From the NCBI RefSeq assembly GCF_000620625.1, contig NZ_JIAW01000020.1, forward strand, positions 90,070 to 154,069: 64,000 nucleotides of DNA. The letters run 5' to 3'. A program made the position numbers and the translations under genes. The notes beneath the pieces were generated by a model. That model did not search any database. It was given only the letters and a program-made list of their open reading frames with translations, and was not told where the DNA came from. Every line of letters begins with the position of its first letter. Position 1 is the stretch's first letter. This DNA is from Mycobacterium sp. URHB0044. GTDB taxonomy: Bacteria > Actinomycetota > Actinomycetes > Mycobacteriales > Mycobacteriaceae. This document shows positions 50,102 to 59,606 of the stretch, piece after piece.

Positions 50102-50745
50102 CCCCGCACTCCTATCCCTGGGTTCACCGCCGCCGCGATCTCGTCGGCATTGGCGAACGACCGGGGCAGGACTTCGGCCACGCTACCGTCCGAGCGCAGT
50201 ACGACGGTTGCGGGCATCACGTTGGGAACCTTCAGCGCGGCCGCGATCAGACGGCGTCCGTCCTGCAGCGTCGGCAGGTGAACGCCAAGCTCGGCCAGCA
50301 GAAGCAGTGCCGCGGTCTCGTTCTCGTCCTGATGCACCGTCAGCACCGTGACCGCGGGGCCCATCCGCCTTTGGTATTCGGCCATGGCGGGCAACTCGTC
50401 ACGGCAGGGCCCACACCAATAGGCCCACAGGTTCAACACGACCGCGCGGCCCTGCACGACCCGCGCGACGTCGACCGTCGAGGCGTCACTCGCGCATTCC
50501 AGGGCGATGCCACGGAGTACCTCTGGTCCTGGGCCTTCCCCTTGAGACGGGCACGGCTGCAGATCCGCGCGGGCCCGCGGGCCGGCCAGCGCCTCGGCGG
50601 TGTCGGCATCACGATGGTCGCGGGCGACGTCGGGACCGGTGGACGTGGCAGGCGCACCGTCGTCGTCCAGTTCCCGCCACAACGCCACCACGAGCGCGAC
50701 GATGACGATCAGTACCGCAGCCGTCCAGCGTGCGCCGCTGCTCAT
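50098..50745 (-). CDS. TlpA-like membrane-anchored thioredoxin-fold protein (Rv3673c-like)
   Basis: A protein of 215 aa. It has one N-terminal anchor helix (VLIVIVALVVALW), then an extracytoplasmic thioredoxin domain with WAYWCGPCRDELP near residue 110. Two extra Cys (PCPSQ, ECASD) may pair. It probably reduces or shuffles disulfides outside the membrane, perhaps those of marP encoded two genes away. Confidence 0.87.
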   Translation of the reverse strand: MSSGARWTAAVLIVIVALVVALWRELDDDGAPATSTGPDVARDHRDADTAEALAGPRARADLQPCPSQGEGPGPEVLRGIALECASDASTVDVARVVQGRAVVLNLWAYWCGPCRDELPAMAEYQRRMGPAVTVLTVHQDENETAALLLLAELGVHLPTLQDGRRLIAAALKVPNVMPATVVLRSDGSVAEVLPRSFANADEIAAAVNPGIGVRG

Positions 50746-50764
50746 GGGGACTTCACGGCGCAGG

Positions 50765-51517
50765 TCAGAGGCCGGCCAACGCCAGCAGATGCTCCGTCTC
50801 CGGACCCTTGACCAATGCAGCGGCCGTCAGCGGGTCCGTCGGGCCAAGCCCGAAGGACGGGCAGTCCTTGGCCAGCACGCACACCCCACACGCGGGCTTC
50901 TTGGCGTGACACACCCGCCTGCCGTGGAAGATCACCCGATGGCTGAGCAGGGTCCATTCCTTGCGCTCGATGAGTTCGGCCACCGCGAACTCGACCTTTA
51001 CCGGGTCCTCCAACGCCGTCCAGCGCCAGCGGCGGACCAGCCTGCCGAAATGGGTGTCGACGGTGATGCCGGGGATGTCGAAGGCGTTGCCGAGGATCAC
51101 GTTCGCGGTCTTGCGGCCCACCCCCGGCAGCGTGACCAGCTCGTCGAGGGTGCGGGGAACCTCGCCGTCGAACCGCTCGACGAGCTCCTGCCCGAGCCGC
51201 ATCAGAGAATTTGCCTTGTTCCGATAGAAGCCGGTGGGCCGGATCAGGGTCTCCAGCTCCTCGCGGTCGGCCTGCGCGTAGTCCGTCGCGGTGCGGTACT
51301 TCACGAACAGGGCCGGCGTGGTCAAGTTCACTCGCTTGTCCGTGCTCTGCGCCGACAGAATGGTCGCCACCGTCAACTCGAGCGGATTGGTGAAGTCCAA
51401 CTCGCAGTACACATGCGGAAATGCCTGCGCCAGAGCACGATTCATGCGCCGCGCACGGCGGACCAGACCGGTGTGGGTTTCGTTGTCCCACTTGTTCGCC
51501 GACGCCTTGACTGCCAC
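50765..51517 (-). CDS. nth: Endonuclease III
   Basis: A protein of 250 aa. The helix-hairpin-helix LPGVGRKTANVI carries the catalytic Lys; the catalytic Asp is in VDTHFGRL. The iron-sulfur cluster loop CHAKKPACGVCVLAKDC has the C-x6-C-x2-C-x5-C spacing. It removes oxidised pyrimidines and cuts at abasic sites. It corresponds to Rv3674c. Confidence 0.95.
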   Translation of the reverse strand: MAVKASANKWDNETHTGLVRRARRMNRALAQAFPHVYCELDFTNPLELTVATILSAQSTDKRVNLTTPALFVKYRTATDYAQADREELETLIRPTGFYRNKANSLMRLGQELVERFDGEVPRTLDELVTLPGVGRKTANVILGNAFDIPGITVDTHFGRLVRRWRWTALEDPVKVEFAVAELIERKEWTLLSHRVIFHGRRVCHAKKPACGVCVLAKDCPSFGLGPTDPLTAAALVKGPETEHLLALAGL

Positions 51518-51612
51518 GTCGACAAGCCTACTGACGCGACCGACATCGATCGGCTTGGACCGGTGGCATTTCGTGATCCCGCTGAGATGTTCGGCGTGTT
51601 TACTTCAGCCTT

Positions 51613-51933
51613 GTGTCGTGGTTGCTCGTTGCATTCATCCCGGGGTTGCTGATGCTGGCAACCTTCGGGCTGGACCGACTCGAAGCAGGCCTCGACTGCG
51701 ACACCGTCTCACCAGCCGACGTGGACGCCTTGGTGGAGCAGGCCAAGGCCGATTGCGCACTGCCGCCGGCGCGGCCCGACGATCACATCGTCGACGAGGC
51801 CTACGACACCTACGACACCTGGCTCGTGCACCGCGCGCCCGCCCTTGCCAACGGGGATTTGCCCACCAGGATCTACGTGCACCACGGCAGTAATCCGGAA
51901 TTTCAGCCGACTCGACATGCCGATCATGTGTAG
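51613..51933 (+). CDS. Small membrane-anchored protein (Rv3675-like)
   Basis: A protein of 106 aa from GTG 51613. One N-terminal hydrophobic helix (WLLVAFIPGLLMLATFG), then an acidic extracytoplasmic part with two Cys (LDCDTV, ADCALP) and Asp/Tyr clusters. No known domain. It lies just before crp on the same strand. Confidence 0.65.
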   Translation: MSWLLVAFIPGLLMLATFGLDRLEAGLDCDTVSPADVDALVEQAKADCALPPARPDDHIVDEAYDTYDTWLVHRAPALANGDLPTRIYVHHGSNPEFQPTRHADHV

Positions 51934-52031
51934 CGTTGGCTCGTCGCGAAGCGCCTGCCACTAGACTTGGTTCGCTAGCCAGCAAGCGGTGGCGCGCGTG
52001 TCATATTTCCCAACAGCTTAAGAGGGGCAAC

Positions 52032-52706
52032 GTGGACGAGATCCTGGCCAGGGCCGGAATCTTCCAGGGAGTCGAACCGACCGCGGTATCCGCGCTGACC
52101 AAGCAACTGCACCCCGTCGACTTCCCGCGCGGACACACGGTGTTCGCCGAAGGTGAGCCCGGTGATCGGCTCTACATCATCATTTCGGGCAAGGTAAAGA
52201 TCGGCCGCCGGTCACCGGACGGCCGGGAGAACCTGCTGACCATCATGGGCCCGTCCGACATGTTCGGCGAGCTGTCGATCTTCGACCCCGGTCCGCGGAC
52301 GTCGAGCGCCACCACCATCACCGAGGTGCGCGCCGTCTCCATGGACCGCGACGCGCTCAAGGCGTGGATCAAGGATCGCCCCGAGATCGCCGAGCAGCTG
52401 CTGCGCGTGTTGGCCCGCCGGCTGCGTCGCACCAACAACAACCTCGCCGATCTGATCTTCACCGACGTGCCCGGTCGTGTCGCCAAGCAGCTGCTGCAGC
52501 TGGCGCAGCGGTTCGGCACTCAGGAGGGTGGCGCGCTGCGGGTCACGCACGACCTGACGCAGGAGGAGATCGCTCAGCTGGTCGGGGCGTCGCGCGAGAC
52601 GGTCAACAAGGCGCTGGCCGACTTCGCCCACCGCGGCTGGATTCGGCTTGAGGGCAAGAGCGTGCTGATCAGCGACTCCGAGCGGTTGGCCCGCCGCGCC
52701 CGCTAG
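52032..52706 (+). CDS. crp: cAMP receptor protein Crp
   Basis: A protein of 224 aa from GTG 52032. The cyclic-nucleotide domain has GDRLYIIISGKVKIG and FGELSIFDPGPRTSSATT, where Glu, Arg and Ser line the cAMP pocket. The C-terminal winged helix has DLTQEEIAQLVGASRETVNKAL as recognition unit. It is a global regulator recognising TGTGA-N6-TCACA; candidate targets in this window are at 28948, 42581, 43781 and possibly 61931. It corresponds to Rv3676. Confidence 0.96.
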   Translation: MDEILARAGIFQGVEPTAVSALTKQLHPVDFPRGHTVFAEGEPGDRLYIIISGKVKIGRRSPDGRENLLTIMGPSDMFGELSIFDPGPRTSSATTITEVRAVSMDRDALKAWIKDRPEIAEQLLRVLARRLRRTNNNLADLIFTDVPGRVAKQLLQLAQRFGTQEGGALRVTHDLTQEEIAQLVGASRETVNKALADFAHRGWIRLEGKSVLISDSERLARRAR

Positions 52707-52754
52707 CGAGTTGTGGAGTCTCACCGGCGCCCACCGCCGCTGAGACTCCACAGA

Positions 52755-53540
52755 TCACTCGCGCAGGTAGTTCAACTGCGCCTGGACCGACCATTCGGCG
52801 TGATCCCACAGCTTTTCGTCGACGTCGGTGTAGACGCGTTCGACGATCTGGCGCGCCGTGGCGTCGTCGCCAAGCTCCTTGAGTGCATCACGCACCTGGT
52901 CGAGCCGCTCCTCGCGGTGGGCCAGATACATCGCGGTGACGGCCTCGAGGTCGCCGAGATCCGGCCCGTGCCCGGGCAACACGACACGCTGACCCAGACC
53001 GTGCAGCCGTCGCAGCGACTCCAGGTAGTCGCGCAGGCTGCCGTCCTCGTTGTCGATGACGGTGGTCCCGCGGCCGAGCACGGTGTCCGCGGTCAACACC
53101 GCGTCATCGATGAGGAACGCCAGCGAATCCGCGGTATGGCCGGGCGTCGCCATGACCGTGATGCGCAGGCCCGCGGCGTCGATCACCTCGCCGTCGGACA
53201 GCGGACCGCCGAGGCCACGCAGGAAGCCGCTCCCGACGGCGCGCACTGTTGCGCCGGTTCGATCGACCAACTTGTCGATCCCGTCGGTGTGGTCGCCGTG
53301 CTTGTGGCTGATCAGCACCAGCGGAATCTTGCCCAGACGCGCGATGCGGCCGATGTGCTCGTCGTCGTCGGGCCCGGGGTCGACGATCACCATCTCGTCG
53401 CTACCCGGCCCCTGCAGCACCCAGGTGTTGGTGCCGTCCAACGTCATGAGGCCGGGGTTGTCGCACAGCAGGACTGACGCCGTATCCGTCACACGGCGCA
53501 GCTGCCCGTAAGCGGGATGTGCCAGCCCGCCGGACGTCAC
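52755..53540 (-). CDS. Metallo-beta-lactamase-fold hydrolase (Rv3677c-like)
   Basis: A protein of 261 aa. The metal motif is SHKHGDHTDG, with further ligands in ATPGHTADSL and LPGHGPDL. The C-terminal helical domain (EERLDQVRDALKELG) places it in the LACTB2/MBLAC-type group, whose members act as nucleases or thioesterases. The start is GTG 53540. Substrate unknown. Confidence 0.82.
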   Translation of the reverse strand: MTSGGLAHPAYGQLRRVTDTASVLLCDNPGLMTLDGTNTWVLQGPGSDEMVIVDPGPDDDEHIGRIARLGKIPLVLISHKHGDHTDGIDKLVDRTGATVRAVGSGFLRGLGGPLSDGEVIDAAGLRITVMATPGHTADSLAFLIDDAVLTADTVLGRGTTVIDNEDGSLRDYLESLRRLHGLGQRVVLPGHGPDLGDLEAVTAMYLAHREERLDQVRDALKELGDDATARQIVERVYTDVDEKLWDHAEWSVQAQLNYLRE

Positions 53541-53562
53541 GCGACCTCCGCCCGATGGTCGC

Positions 53563-54030
53563 TCACGCGACCTCGACGATCAACTCCACCTCTACCGGCG
53601 CGTTCAGCGGCAGCTCGGACACGCCGACGGCCGACCGGGCATGCGCGCCCGCTTCGCCGAACACCTCGCCGAGCAGTTCGGAGGCACCGTTGATCACGCC
53701 GGGCTGGCCGTTGAAGCCGGGCGCCGAGGCGACGAATCCGACGACCTTGACGACGCGCGTGACGGAATCGATGCCGACCAGCGAATGGACGGCGGCCAAC
53801 GCGTTGAGCGCGCAGACACGGGCGAGTGCCTTGCCGTCCTCGGGGCTGACTTCGGCGCCGACCTTGCCTGCACCGGCCAGCGCGCCGGCTTGGATCGGCA
53901 GCTGGCCCGAGGTGTAGACCAGGTTCCCGGTGCGCACGGCGGGTACGTACGCGGCGAGCGGGGTCACCACGTCGGGCAGCGCGATGCCCAGCTCGGCGAG
54001 CCTGGCCAGCCAGGTGTTATCCCCGGTCAC
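53563..54030 (-). CDS. RidA/YjgF-like protein (Rv3678c-like)
   Basis: A protein of 155 aa from GTG 54030, chosen because it overlaps the DUF4177 stop as GTGA; an open frame further upstream only shadows DUF4177. It has RidA features: VRTGNLVYTSGQLPIQAG, VGAEVSPEDGKALAR, RVVKVVGFVAS and VSELPLNAPVEVELIVE. However, the usual catalytic Arg segment is altered (RSAVGVSELPL), so imine deaminase activity is possible but not assured. Confidence 0.82.
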   Translation of the reverse strand: MTGDNTWLARLAELGIALPDVVTPLAAYVPAVRTGNLVYTSGQLPIQAGALAGAGKVGAEVSPEDGKALARVCALNALAAVHSLVGIDSVTRVVKVVGFVASAPGFNGQPGVINGASELLGEVFGEAGAHARSAVGVSELPLNAPVEVELIVEVA

Positions 54031-54188
54031 TTGGGCCGCTTCAGATACGCGACGTGCTGCTCGCCGGTGGGACCCTGCAGCACCGACACCAGCTCCCAGC
54101 CGTCCTCGCCCCACTGGTCGAGGATCTGCTTGGTCGCATGGGTCAACAGGGGAACCGTGGCGTACTCCCACCGGGTTGCTTCGCTCAT
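54027..54188 (-). CDS. DUF4177 small protein (Rv3678A-like)
   Basis: A protein of 53 aa from ATG 54188. RWEYATVPLL and LDQWGEDGWELVSVL are the DUF4177 hallmarks. Too short for many gene callers. Coupled to the RidA gene by a four-base overlap. Function unknown. Confidence 0.85.
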   Translation of the reverse strand: MSEATRWEYATVPLLTHATKQILDQWGEDGWELVSVLQGPTGEQHVAYLKRPK

Positions 54189-54236
54189 GCGGCTGAGCTT
54201 ATCGGTCGGGTAGGGCCACTTGGTTAGGCTGCTGGA

Positions 54237-55265
54237 GTGGCAAACCAGTCTCCCGAACCCGACGGCCGAAGATCTGTCGGCTGGCCTTCCCGACTATCGA
54301 AGGTGCGACTGCACTTCGTGACCGGCAAGGGCGGCACCGGAAAGTCGACGATCGCGGCCTCGCTGGCGTTGGCGCTGGCGGCCGGCGGCCGCAAGGTGCT
54401 GCTGGTCGAGGTCGAGGGGCGCCAGGGCATTGCGCAGTTGTTCGACGTGCCCCCGCTGCCCTACCAAGAGGTGAAGATCGCCACCGCCGAGGGCGGTGGA
54501 CAGGTCAACGCGCTGGCCATCGACACCGAGGCCGCGTTCATGGAATACCTCGACATGTTCTACAACCTCGGGATTGCCGGGCGCGCGATGCGGCGCATCG
54601 GCGCCGTCGAATTCGCGACGACCATCGCGCCGGGCCTACGCGATGTGCTGCTCACCGGCAAGATCAAGGAGATCGTGGTGCGGCCCGAGAAGGGCAGGCA
54701 GCACGGCTACGACGCCGTAGTGGTCGACTCGCCGCCGACCGGCCGGATCGCCCGCTTCCTCGACGTCACCAAGGCCGTCTCCGACCTGGCCAAGGGCGGG
54801 CCGGTGCACTCGCAGGCCGACGGGGTGGTCAAGCTGCTGCACTCCGATCTGACGGCCATCCACCTGGTGACGCTGCTCGAGGCGCTGCCCATCCAGGAGA
54901 CGGTCGAAGCCATCGACGAGCTCAAGGAACTCGGGTTGCCGATCGGCAGCGTGATCGTCAACCGCAACATCCCGGCGTATCTCCCCGCCGAGGACCTCGC
55001 CAAGGCTGCCGAGGGCGGCGTCGACGCCGACGCGGTGCGCGCGGGCCTGGCCAAGGCCGGCATCGAGCTGTCCGACGCCGACTTCGCCGGCCTGCTCACC
55101 GAGGCCATCCAGCACGCGACGCGCATCACCGCACGCGCCGAGAGCGCCGAGCAGCTCGATGCCATCGACGTGCCTCGCCTCGAGCTGCCATCGCTGCCCG
55201 ACGGCGTGGACCTCGGCAGCCTCTACGAACTGGCCGAGGAACTCGCCCAGCAGGGAGTCCGATAG
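54237..55265 (+). CDS. ArsA/Get3-like ATPase, first subunit (Rv3679-like)
   Basis: A protein of 342 aa from GTG 54237. The deviant P-loop is GKGGTGKST near residue 27, the later motif VVVDSPPTGRIAR supplies the switch II Asp, and VIVNRNIP is the base-recognition element. With the next gene it forms the paired anion-transporter-type ATPases of mycobacteria. No arsenic-binding Cys triad is visible, so arsenite transport is unlikely. The stop shares one base with the next start. Confidence 0.87.
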   Translation: MANQSPEPDGRRSVGWPSRLSKVRLHFVTGKGGTGKSTIAASLALALAAGGRKVLLVEVEGRQGIAQLFDVPPLPYQEVKIATAEGGGQVNALAIDTEAAFMEYLDMFYNLGIAGRAMRRIGAVEFATTIAPGLRDVLLTGKIKEIVVRPEKGRQHGYDAVVVDSPPTGRIARFLDVTKAVSDLAKGGPVHSQADGVVKLLHSDLTAIHLVTLLEALPIQETVEAIDELKELGLPIGSVIVNRNIPAYLPAEDLAKAAEGGVDADAVRAGLAKAGIELSDADFAGLLTEAIQHATRITARAESAEQLDAIDVPRLELPSLPDGVDLGSLYELAEELAQQGVR

Positions 55266-56401
55266 TGAGCACCACGCCACGCGCGCTCGACATGCACGCC
55301 GTCCTGTCCGACACCTCCAACCGCGTCGTAGTGTGTTGCGGCGCAGGCGGAGTCGGGAAGACCACGACCGCTGCGGCCATGGCGTTGCGAGCCGCGGAGT
55401 ACGGCCGCACCGTCGTGGTGCTGACCATCGACCCGGCCAAGCGGCTCGCCCAGGCGCTGGGCGTGAAGGACCTTGGCAACACGCCGCAGCGGGTGCCGCT
55501 GGCCCCCGAGGTGAGCGGCGAACTGCACGCCATGATGCTCGACATGCGCCGGACGTTCGACGAGATGGTGGTGCAGTACTCGGGCACGGACCGGGCCGAC
55601 GCGATCTTGGAGAACCAGTTCTATCAAACTGTCGCAACGTCACTGGCCGGTACGCAGGAGTACATGGCGATGGAGAAGCTCGGCCAGTTGCTGGCCGAGG
55701 ACAAGTGGGACCTCGTCGTGGTCGACACCCCTCCGTCGCGCAACGCACTGGACTTCCTGGACGCCCCGAAGCGGCTCGGCAGCTTCATGGACAGCAGGCT
55801 GTGGCGCCTGCTGCTGGCGCCCGGTCGCGGTATCGGTCGGCTCGTCACCGGGGCCGTCGGCTTGGCGATGAAGGCGCTGTCCACCGTCCTGGGATCCCAA
55901 ATGCTTTCCGACGCAGCGGGTTTCGTTCAGTCACTGGATGCGACGTTCGGCGGCTTCCGGGAAAAGGCCGACCGCACCTACGAATTGCTCAAGCGTCGGG
56001 GCACGCAGTTCGTGGTGGTGTCGGCCGCCGAACCGGATGCGCTGCGGGAGGCGTCGTTCTTCGTCGACCGGCTATCCCAGGAGCACATGCCCTTGGCCGG
56101 GCTCATTCTGAACCGCACCCACCCGATGCTGTGCGATCTGCACGCCGAACGGGCCAACGAGGCGGCCGAGCAGTTGGAGGCATCGGGCGGTGACACCGGG
56201 GCCGACGCGCTGACGGCGGGGATTCTGCGGATTCACGCCGACCGTGCGATGACCGCCAAGCGGGAAGTACGGCTACTGTCACGATTCACCGGCGCCAACC
56301 CTGCGGTGGCGATCGTCGGCGTGCCGTCGCTGCCATTCGACGTGTCAGATCTGGAGGCGCTGCGCGCCATCGCCGATCAGATCACGGGCGACGCGGCGTG
56401 A
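55265..56401 (+). CDS. ArsA/Get3-like ATPase, second subunit (Rv3680-like)
   Basis: A protein of 378 aa from GTG 55265. P-loop GAGGVGKTTTAAAMAL near residue 26, switch I-type TIDPAKRLAQALG, switch II VVVDTPPSRNALD, then LILNRTHP. It pairs with the preceding ATPase, probably as a heteromeric complex. It ends shortly before the convergent whiB4. Confidence 0.87.
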   Translation: MSTTPRALDMHAVLSDTSNRVVVCCGAGGVGKTTTAAAMALRAAEYGRTVVVLTIDPAKRLAQALGVKDLGNTPQRVPLAPEVSGELHAMMLDMRRTFDEMVVQYSGTDRADAILENQFYQTVATSLAGTQEYMAMEKLGQLLAEDKWDLVVVDTPPSRNALDFLDAPKRLGSFMDSRLWRLLLAPGRGIGRLVTGAVGLAMKALSTVLGSQMLSDAAGFVQSLDATFGGFREKADRTYELLKRRGTQFVVVSAAEPDALREASFFVDRLSQEHMPLAGLILNRTHPMLCDLHAERANEAAEQLEASGGDTGADALTAGILRIHADRAMTAKREVRLLSRFTGANPAVAIVGVPSLPFDVSDLEALRAIADQITGDAA

Positions 56402-56429
56402 CGCCGTCCAACGGACGGCGCCGAGCAAC

Positions 56430-56786
56430 CTAAACGGCGTTGCGGTGCTTCCGCTGAGCGGCGAAGAACTCCGACCAGGAAACCACCTCGGGATGCTGCT
56501 TCAGCAGGGCGCGGCGCTGGCGTTCGGTCATGCCACCCCAGACGCCGAATTCGACGCGATTGTCGAGCGCGTCAGCGCCGCATTCGGAGATGACGGGGCA
56601 GTGCCGGCAGATTACGGCGGCTTTGCGCTGGGCAGCGCCACGGACGAACAATTCATCGGGATCGGCTTGTCTGCAACGGGCTTGTGAGACCCATGCGATG
56701 CGGGCCTCAGCCTCAGCACCTTGTATTACACCGTTGACAGGAGATGTGGTGATTGTCCTGCGCGCCGCGGGCCGTATACCTGACAC
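56430..56786 (-). CDS. whiB4: WhiB-family iron-sulfur regulator WhiB4
   Basis: A protein of 118 aa from GTG 56786. Four cluster Cys at about 38, 60, 63 and 69 (C-x21-C-x2-C-x5-C), followed by the VWGGMTERQRR turn and a basic C-terminal segment for DNA binding. It senses oxygen/redox and controls antioxidant genes. Divergent from ponA2 across a 288-bp intergenic region (56787-57074) without other visible features. Confidence 0.95.
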   Translation of the reverse strand: MSGIRPAARRTITTSPVNGVIQGAEAEARIAWVSQARCRQADPDELFVRGAAQRKAAVICRHCPVISECGADALDNRVEFGVWGGMTERQRRALLKQHPEVVSWSEFFAAQRKHRNAV

Positions 56787-57074
56787 CAGCGATCCCTTCG
56801 TCCAGCCGTCCTGCAGGACGGTCCAGTCCCCGGTGTAGAACGCTTATGCGATCTACGCCACATTGCGATCTTTTGTGTTACCTAGATCGCACTGTGTGTC
56901 CAAGCTAGGTGGTCAGGGGGGTTTTGCGCAACAGTCAAATCACGATTTTCTGGCACAACCGTGCCGTCATGGCTCTTGGCGTATGTTCAGGCAGCTCGCA
57001 GGGGTCGCCCAGGTGCCCCCTCGTGGACCAACCGCTCGGCGGCTCGTCGACCACGGCGTCGCTAGTCTGTATCC

Positions 57075-59522
57075 ATGTCCGAGCCGCCCACCCGACCACC
57101 GACCGCGGTGACGGTCATCAAGTTGGCGTGGTGCTGCCTGCTGGCCAGCGTTATTGCGGCGGCTTTGATGTTCCCCGTCGTCGGCGGGTTCGGCCTGATG
57201 TCCAACCGGGCGTCCGACGTGGTTGCCAACGGGTCGGCCCAGCTCGTCGAGGGCGAGGTGCCCGCGGTGTCCACGATGGTCGACGCCAGGGGCAACCCGA
57301 TAGCTTGGCTATATAGTCAACGCCGGTTCGAAGTGCCGAGCGACCAGATCGCCAACACGATGAAGTTGGCGATCGTCTCGATCGAAGACAAACGGTTCGC
57401 CGAGCACAATGGCGTCGACTGGAAGGGCACCCTGACGGGCCTCGCCGGCTACGCGTCTGGCGACCTGGACACCCGCGGCGGCTCCACCATCGAACAGCAG
57501 TACGTGAAGAACTATCAGCTGCTGGTGATCGCGCAGACCGACGCCGAAAAGCGCGCGGCCATCGAGACCACGCCCGCACGCAAGCTGCGTGAGATCCGGA
57601 TGGCGCTGACCCTCGACAAGACGTTCACCAAGCCGGAGATCCTCACCCGGTACCTCAACCTGGTGTCGTTCGGCAATGGGGCCTTCGGCGTCCAGGACGC
57701 GGCGCAGACCTATTTCGGCGTCAACGCCAACGAACTGAACTGGCAACAGGCCGCACTACTGGCGGGCATGGTGCAGTCCACCAGCACGCTGAACCCGTAC
57801 ACGAACCCGGAAGGCGCGCTGGCTCGCCGAAACTTGGTGTTGGACACCATGATCGACAACGTCCCGCAGGAAGCCGAGGCGCTGCGCGCCGCGAAGCAAG
57901 AGCCGCTGGGCATCCTGCCGCAGCCGAACGAACTGCCCCGCGGCTGCATCGCCGCAGCCGACCGCGCCTTCTTCTGCGACTACGCCCTTGAGTACCTGGC
58001 CAGGGCAGGCATCAGCAAGGAACAGGTCGCCAAGGGCGGTTACCTGATCCGCACCACGCTCGATCCCGACGTCCAGGGCCAGGTGAAGTCGTCCATCGAT
58101 GGCATCGCCGCCCCGGACATCAATGGCGTGGCCAGCGTGATGAGCGTGATCAAACCCGGCAAGGACTCCCACCGCGTCGTCGCGATGGCGAGCAACCGCA
58201 CCTACGGGCTGAACCTCGACGCCGGCGAAACCATGCAACCGCAGCCGTTCTCGCTGGTCGGCGACGGTGCGGGCTCGATCTTCAAGATCTTCACCACCGC
58301 GGCGGCACTCGACATGGGCATGGGCATCAACGCGCAGCTGGATGCGCCGTCCCGGTTCGAGGCCAGAGGCCTGGGCAGCGGTGGCGCCAAGGGCTGCCCA
58401 CAGGCCACGTGGTGCGTCCAGAACGCCGGCAACTACCGCGGCCAGATGAGCGTCACCGATGCGTTGGCCACGTCGCCGAACACTGCGTTCGCCAAGCTCA
58501 TCTCCCAGGTCGGCGTGCAACGCACCGTCGACATGGCGGTCAAGCTGGGGCTGCGCTCGTACGCACTGCCCGGTACCGCCCGCGACTACGACCCCGAAAG
58601 CAACGAAAGCCTGGCCGACTTCATCAAGCGGCAGAATCTGGGCTCGTTCACGCTGGGGCCGATCGAGGTCAACGCACTCGAGCTGTCCAACGTCGCGGCA
58701 ACGCTGGCCTCCGGCGGGACATGGTGCCCGCCCAACCCGATCGACAAGGTCTTCGACCGCAACGGCGAAGAGGTGTCAGTTACAACCGACACGTGTGAGC
58801 AGGTGGTCCCCGAGGGGCTGGCCAACACGCTGGCCAACGCGATGAGCAAGGACGACAACGGCTCGGGCACCGCGGCAGGTGCGGCGGGATCGGTGGGATG
58901 GAACCTGCCGATGTCGGGCAAGACCGGGACCACCGAAGCGCACCGGTCGTCGGGCTTCCTCGGGTTCACCAGCGAGTTCGCCGCCGCCAACTACATCTAC
59001 GACGACTCGACCACGCCGTCGGATCTGTGTTCCTTCCCCCTGCGGCAGTGCGGCTCGGGCGACCTCTTCGGCGGCAACGAGCCCGCGCGCACCTGGTTCA
59101 CCGCGATGAAGCCGATCACGCCCGACACCGTTGCGCTTCCCCCGACCGATCCGCGCTACGTCGACGGCGCACCGGGCTCACGGGTGCCGAGCGTGTCCGG
59201 GATGACCCAGGACCTGGCGCGGCAGCGGCTGAAGGAAGCCGGATTCCAGGTCGCCGACCAGACCACGCCCGTCAACAGCACTGCGCCCGCGGGCTCCGTG
59301 GTCGGCACCTCACCCACCGGGCAGACGGTCCCCGGGTCGATCATCACGATCCAGACCAGCAACGGCATTCCTCCGCCACCGCCGCCGCCACCCCCGGGGA
59401 TGCCGCCGATCCCCGGGATGGATCCGAACATGCCCATCGGCTCGACGGTCGTCCAGATTCCCGGCCTTCCACCGATCACCGTGCCGGTGCTCGGCCCACC
59501 GCCTCCGCCGCCGCCACCCTGA
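57075..59522 (+). CDS. ponA2: Bifunctional penicillin-binding protein PonA2 (class A PBP)
   Basis: A protein of 815 aa. A membrane anchor (about 17-40), then a GT51 glycosyltransferase domain (IEDKRFAEHNGVDWKG with catalytic Glu; GGSTIEQQYVKN). The transpeptidase domain follows, with SIFK (catalytic Ser), SPN and KTGT. One PASTA domain (VPSVSGMTQDLARQRLKEAG) comes next, then a Pro-rich tail (IPPPPPPPPP). It builds and cross-links peptidoglycan. It corresponds to Rv3682. Confidence 0.96.
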   Translation: MSEPPTRPPTAVTVIKLAWCCLLASVIAAALMFPVVGGFGLMSNRASDVVANGSAQLVEGEVPAVSTMVDARGNPIAWLYSQRRFEVPSDQIANTMKLAIVSIEDKRFAEHNGVDWKGTLTGLAGYASGDLDTRGGSTIEQQYVKNYQLLVIAQTDAEKRAAIETTPARKLREIRMALTLDKTFTKPEILTRYLNLVSFGNGAFGVQDAAQTYFGVNANELNWQQAALLAGMVQSTSTLNPYTNPEGALARRNLVLDTMIDNVPQEAEALRAAKQEPLGILPQPNELPRGCIAAADRAFFCDYALEYLARAGISKEQVAKGGYLIRTTLDPDVQGQVKSSIDGIAAPDINGVASVMSVIKPGKDSHRVVAMASNRTYGLNLDAGETMQPQPFSLVGDGAGSIFKIFTTAAALDMGMGINAQLDAPSRFEARGLGSGGAKGCPQATWCVQNAGNYRGQMSVTDALATSPNTAFAKLISQVGVQRTVDMAVKLGLRSYALPGTARDYDPESNESLADFIKRQNLGSFTLGPIEVNALELSNVAATLASGGTWCPPNPIDKVFDRNGEEVSVTTDTCEQVVPEGLANTLANAMSKDDNGSGTAAGAAGSVGWNLPMSGKTGTTEAHRSSGFLGFTSEFAAANYIYDDSTTPSDLCSFPLRQCGSGDLFGGNEPARTWFTAMKPITPDTVALPPTDPRYVDGAPGSRVPSVSGMTQDLARQRLKEAGFQVADQTTPVNSTAPAGSVVGTSPTGQTVPGSIITIQTSNGIPPPPPPPPPGMPPIPGMDPNMPIGSTVVQIPGLPPITVPVLGPPPPPPPP

Positions 59523-59606
59523 TGAACCGCTGGCCGTCACTGTGGAGTTGATGGCGCCCAGCTGTGGAACTCGGTATGCACAGACGTCTGGCAGTAGGCT
59601 GCGTTC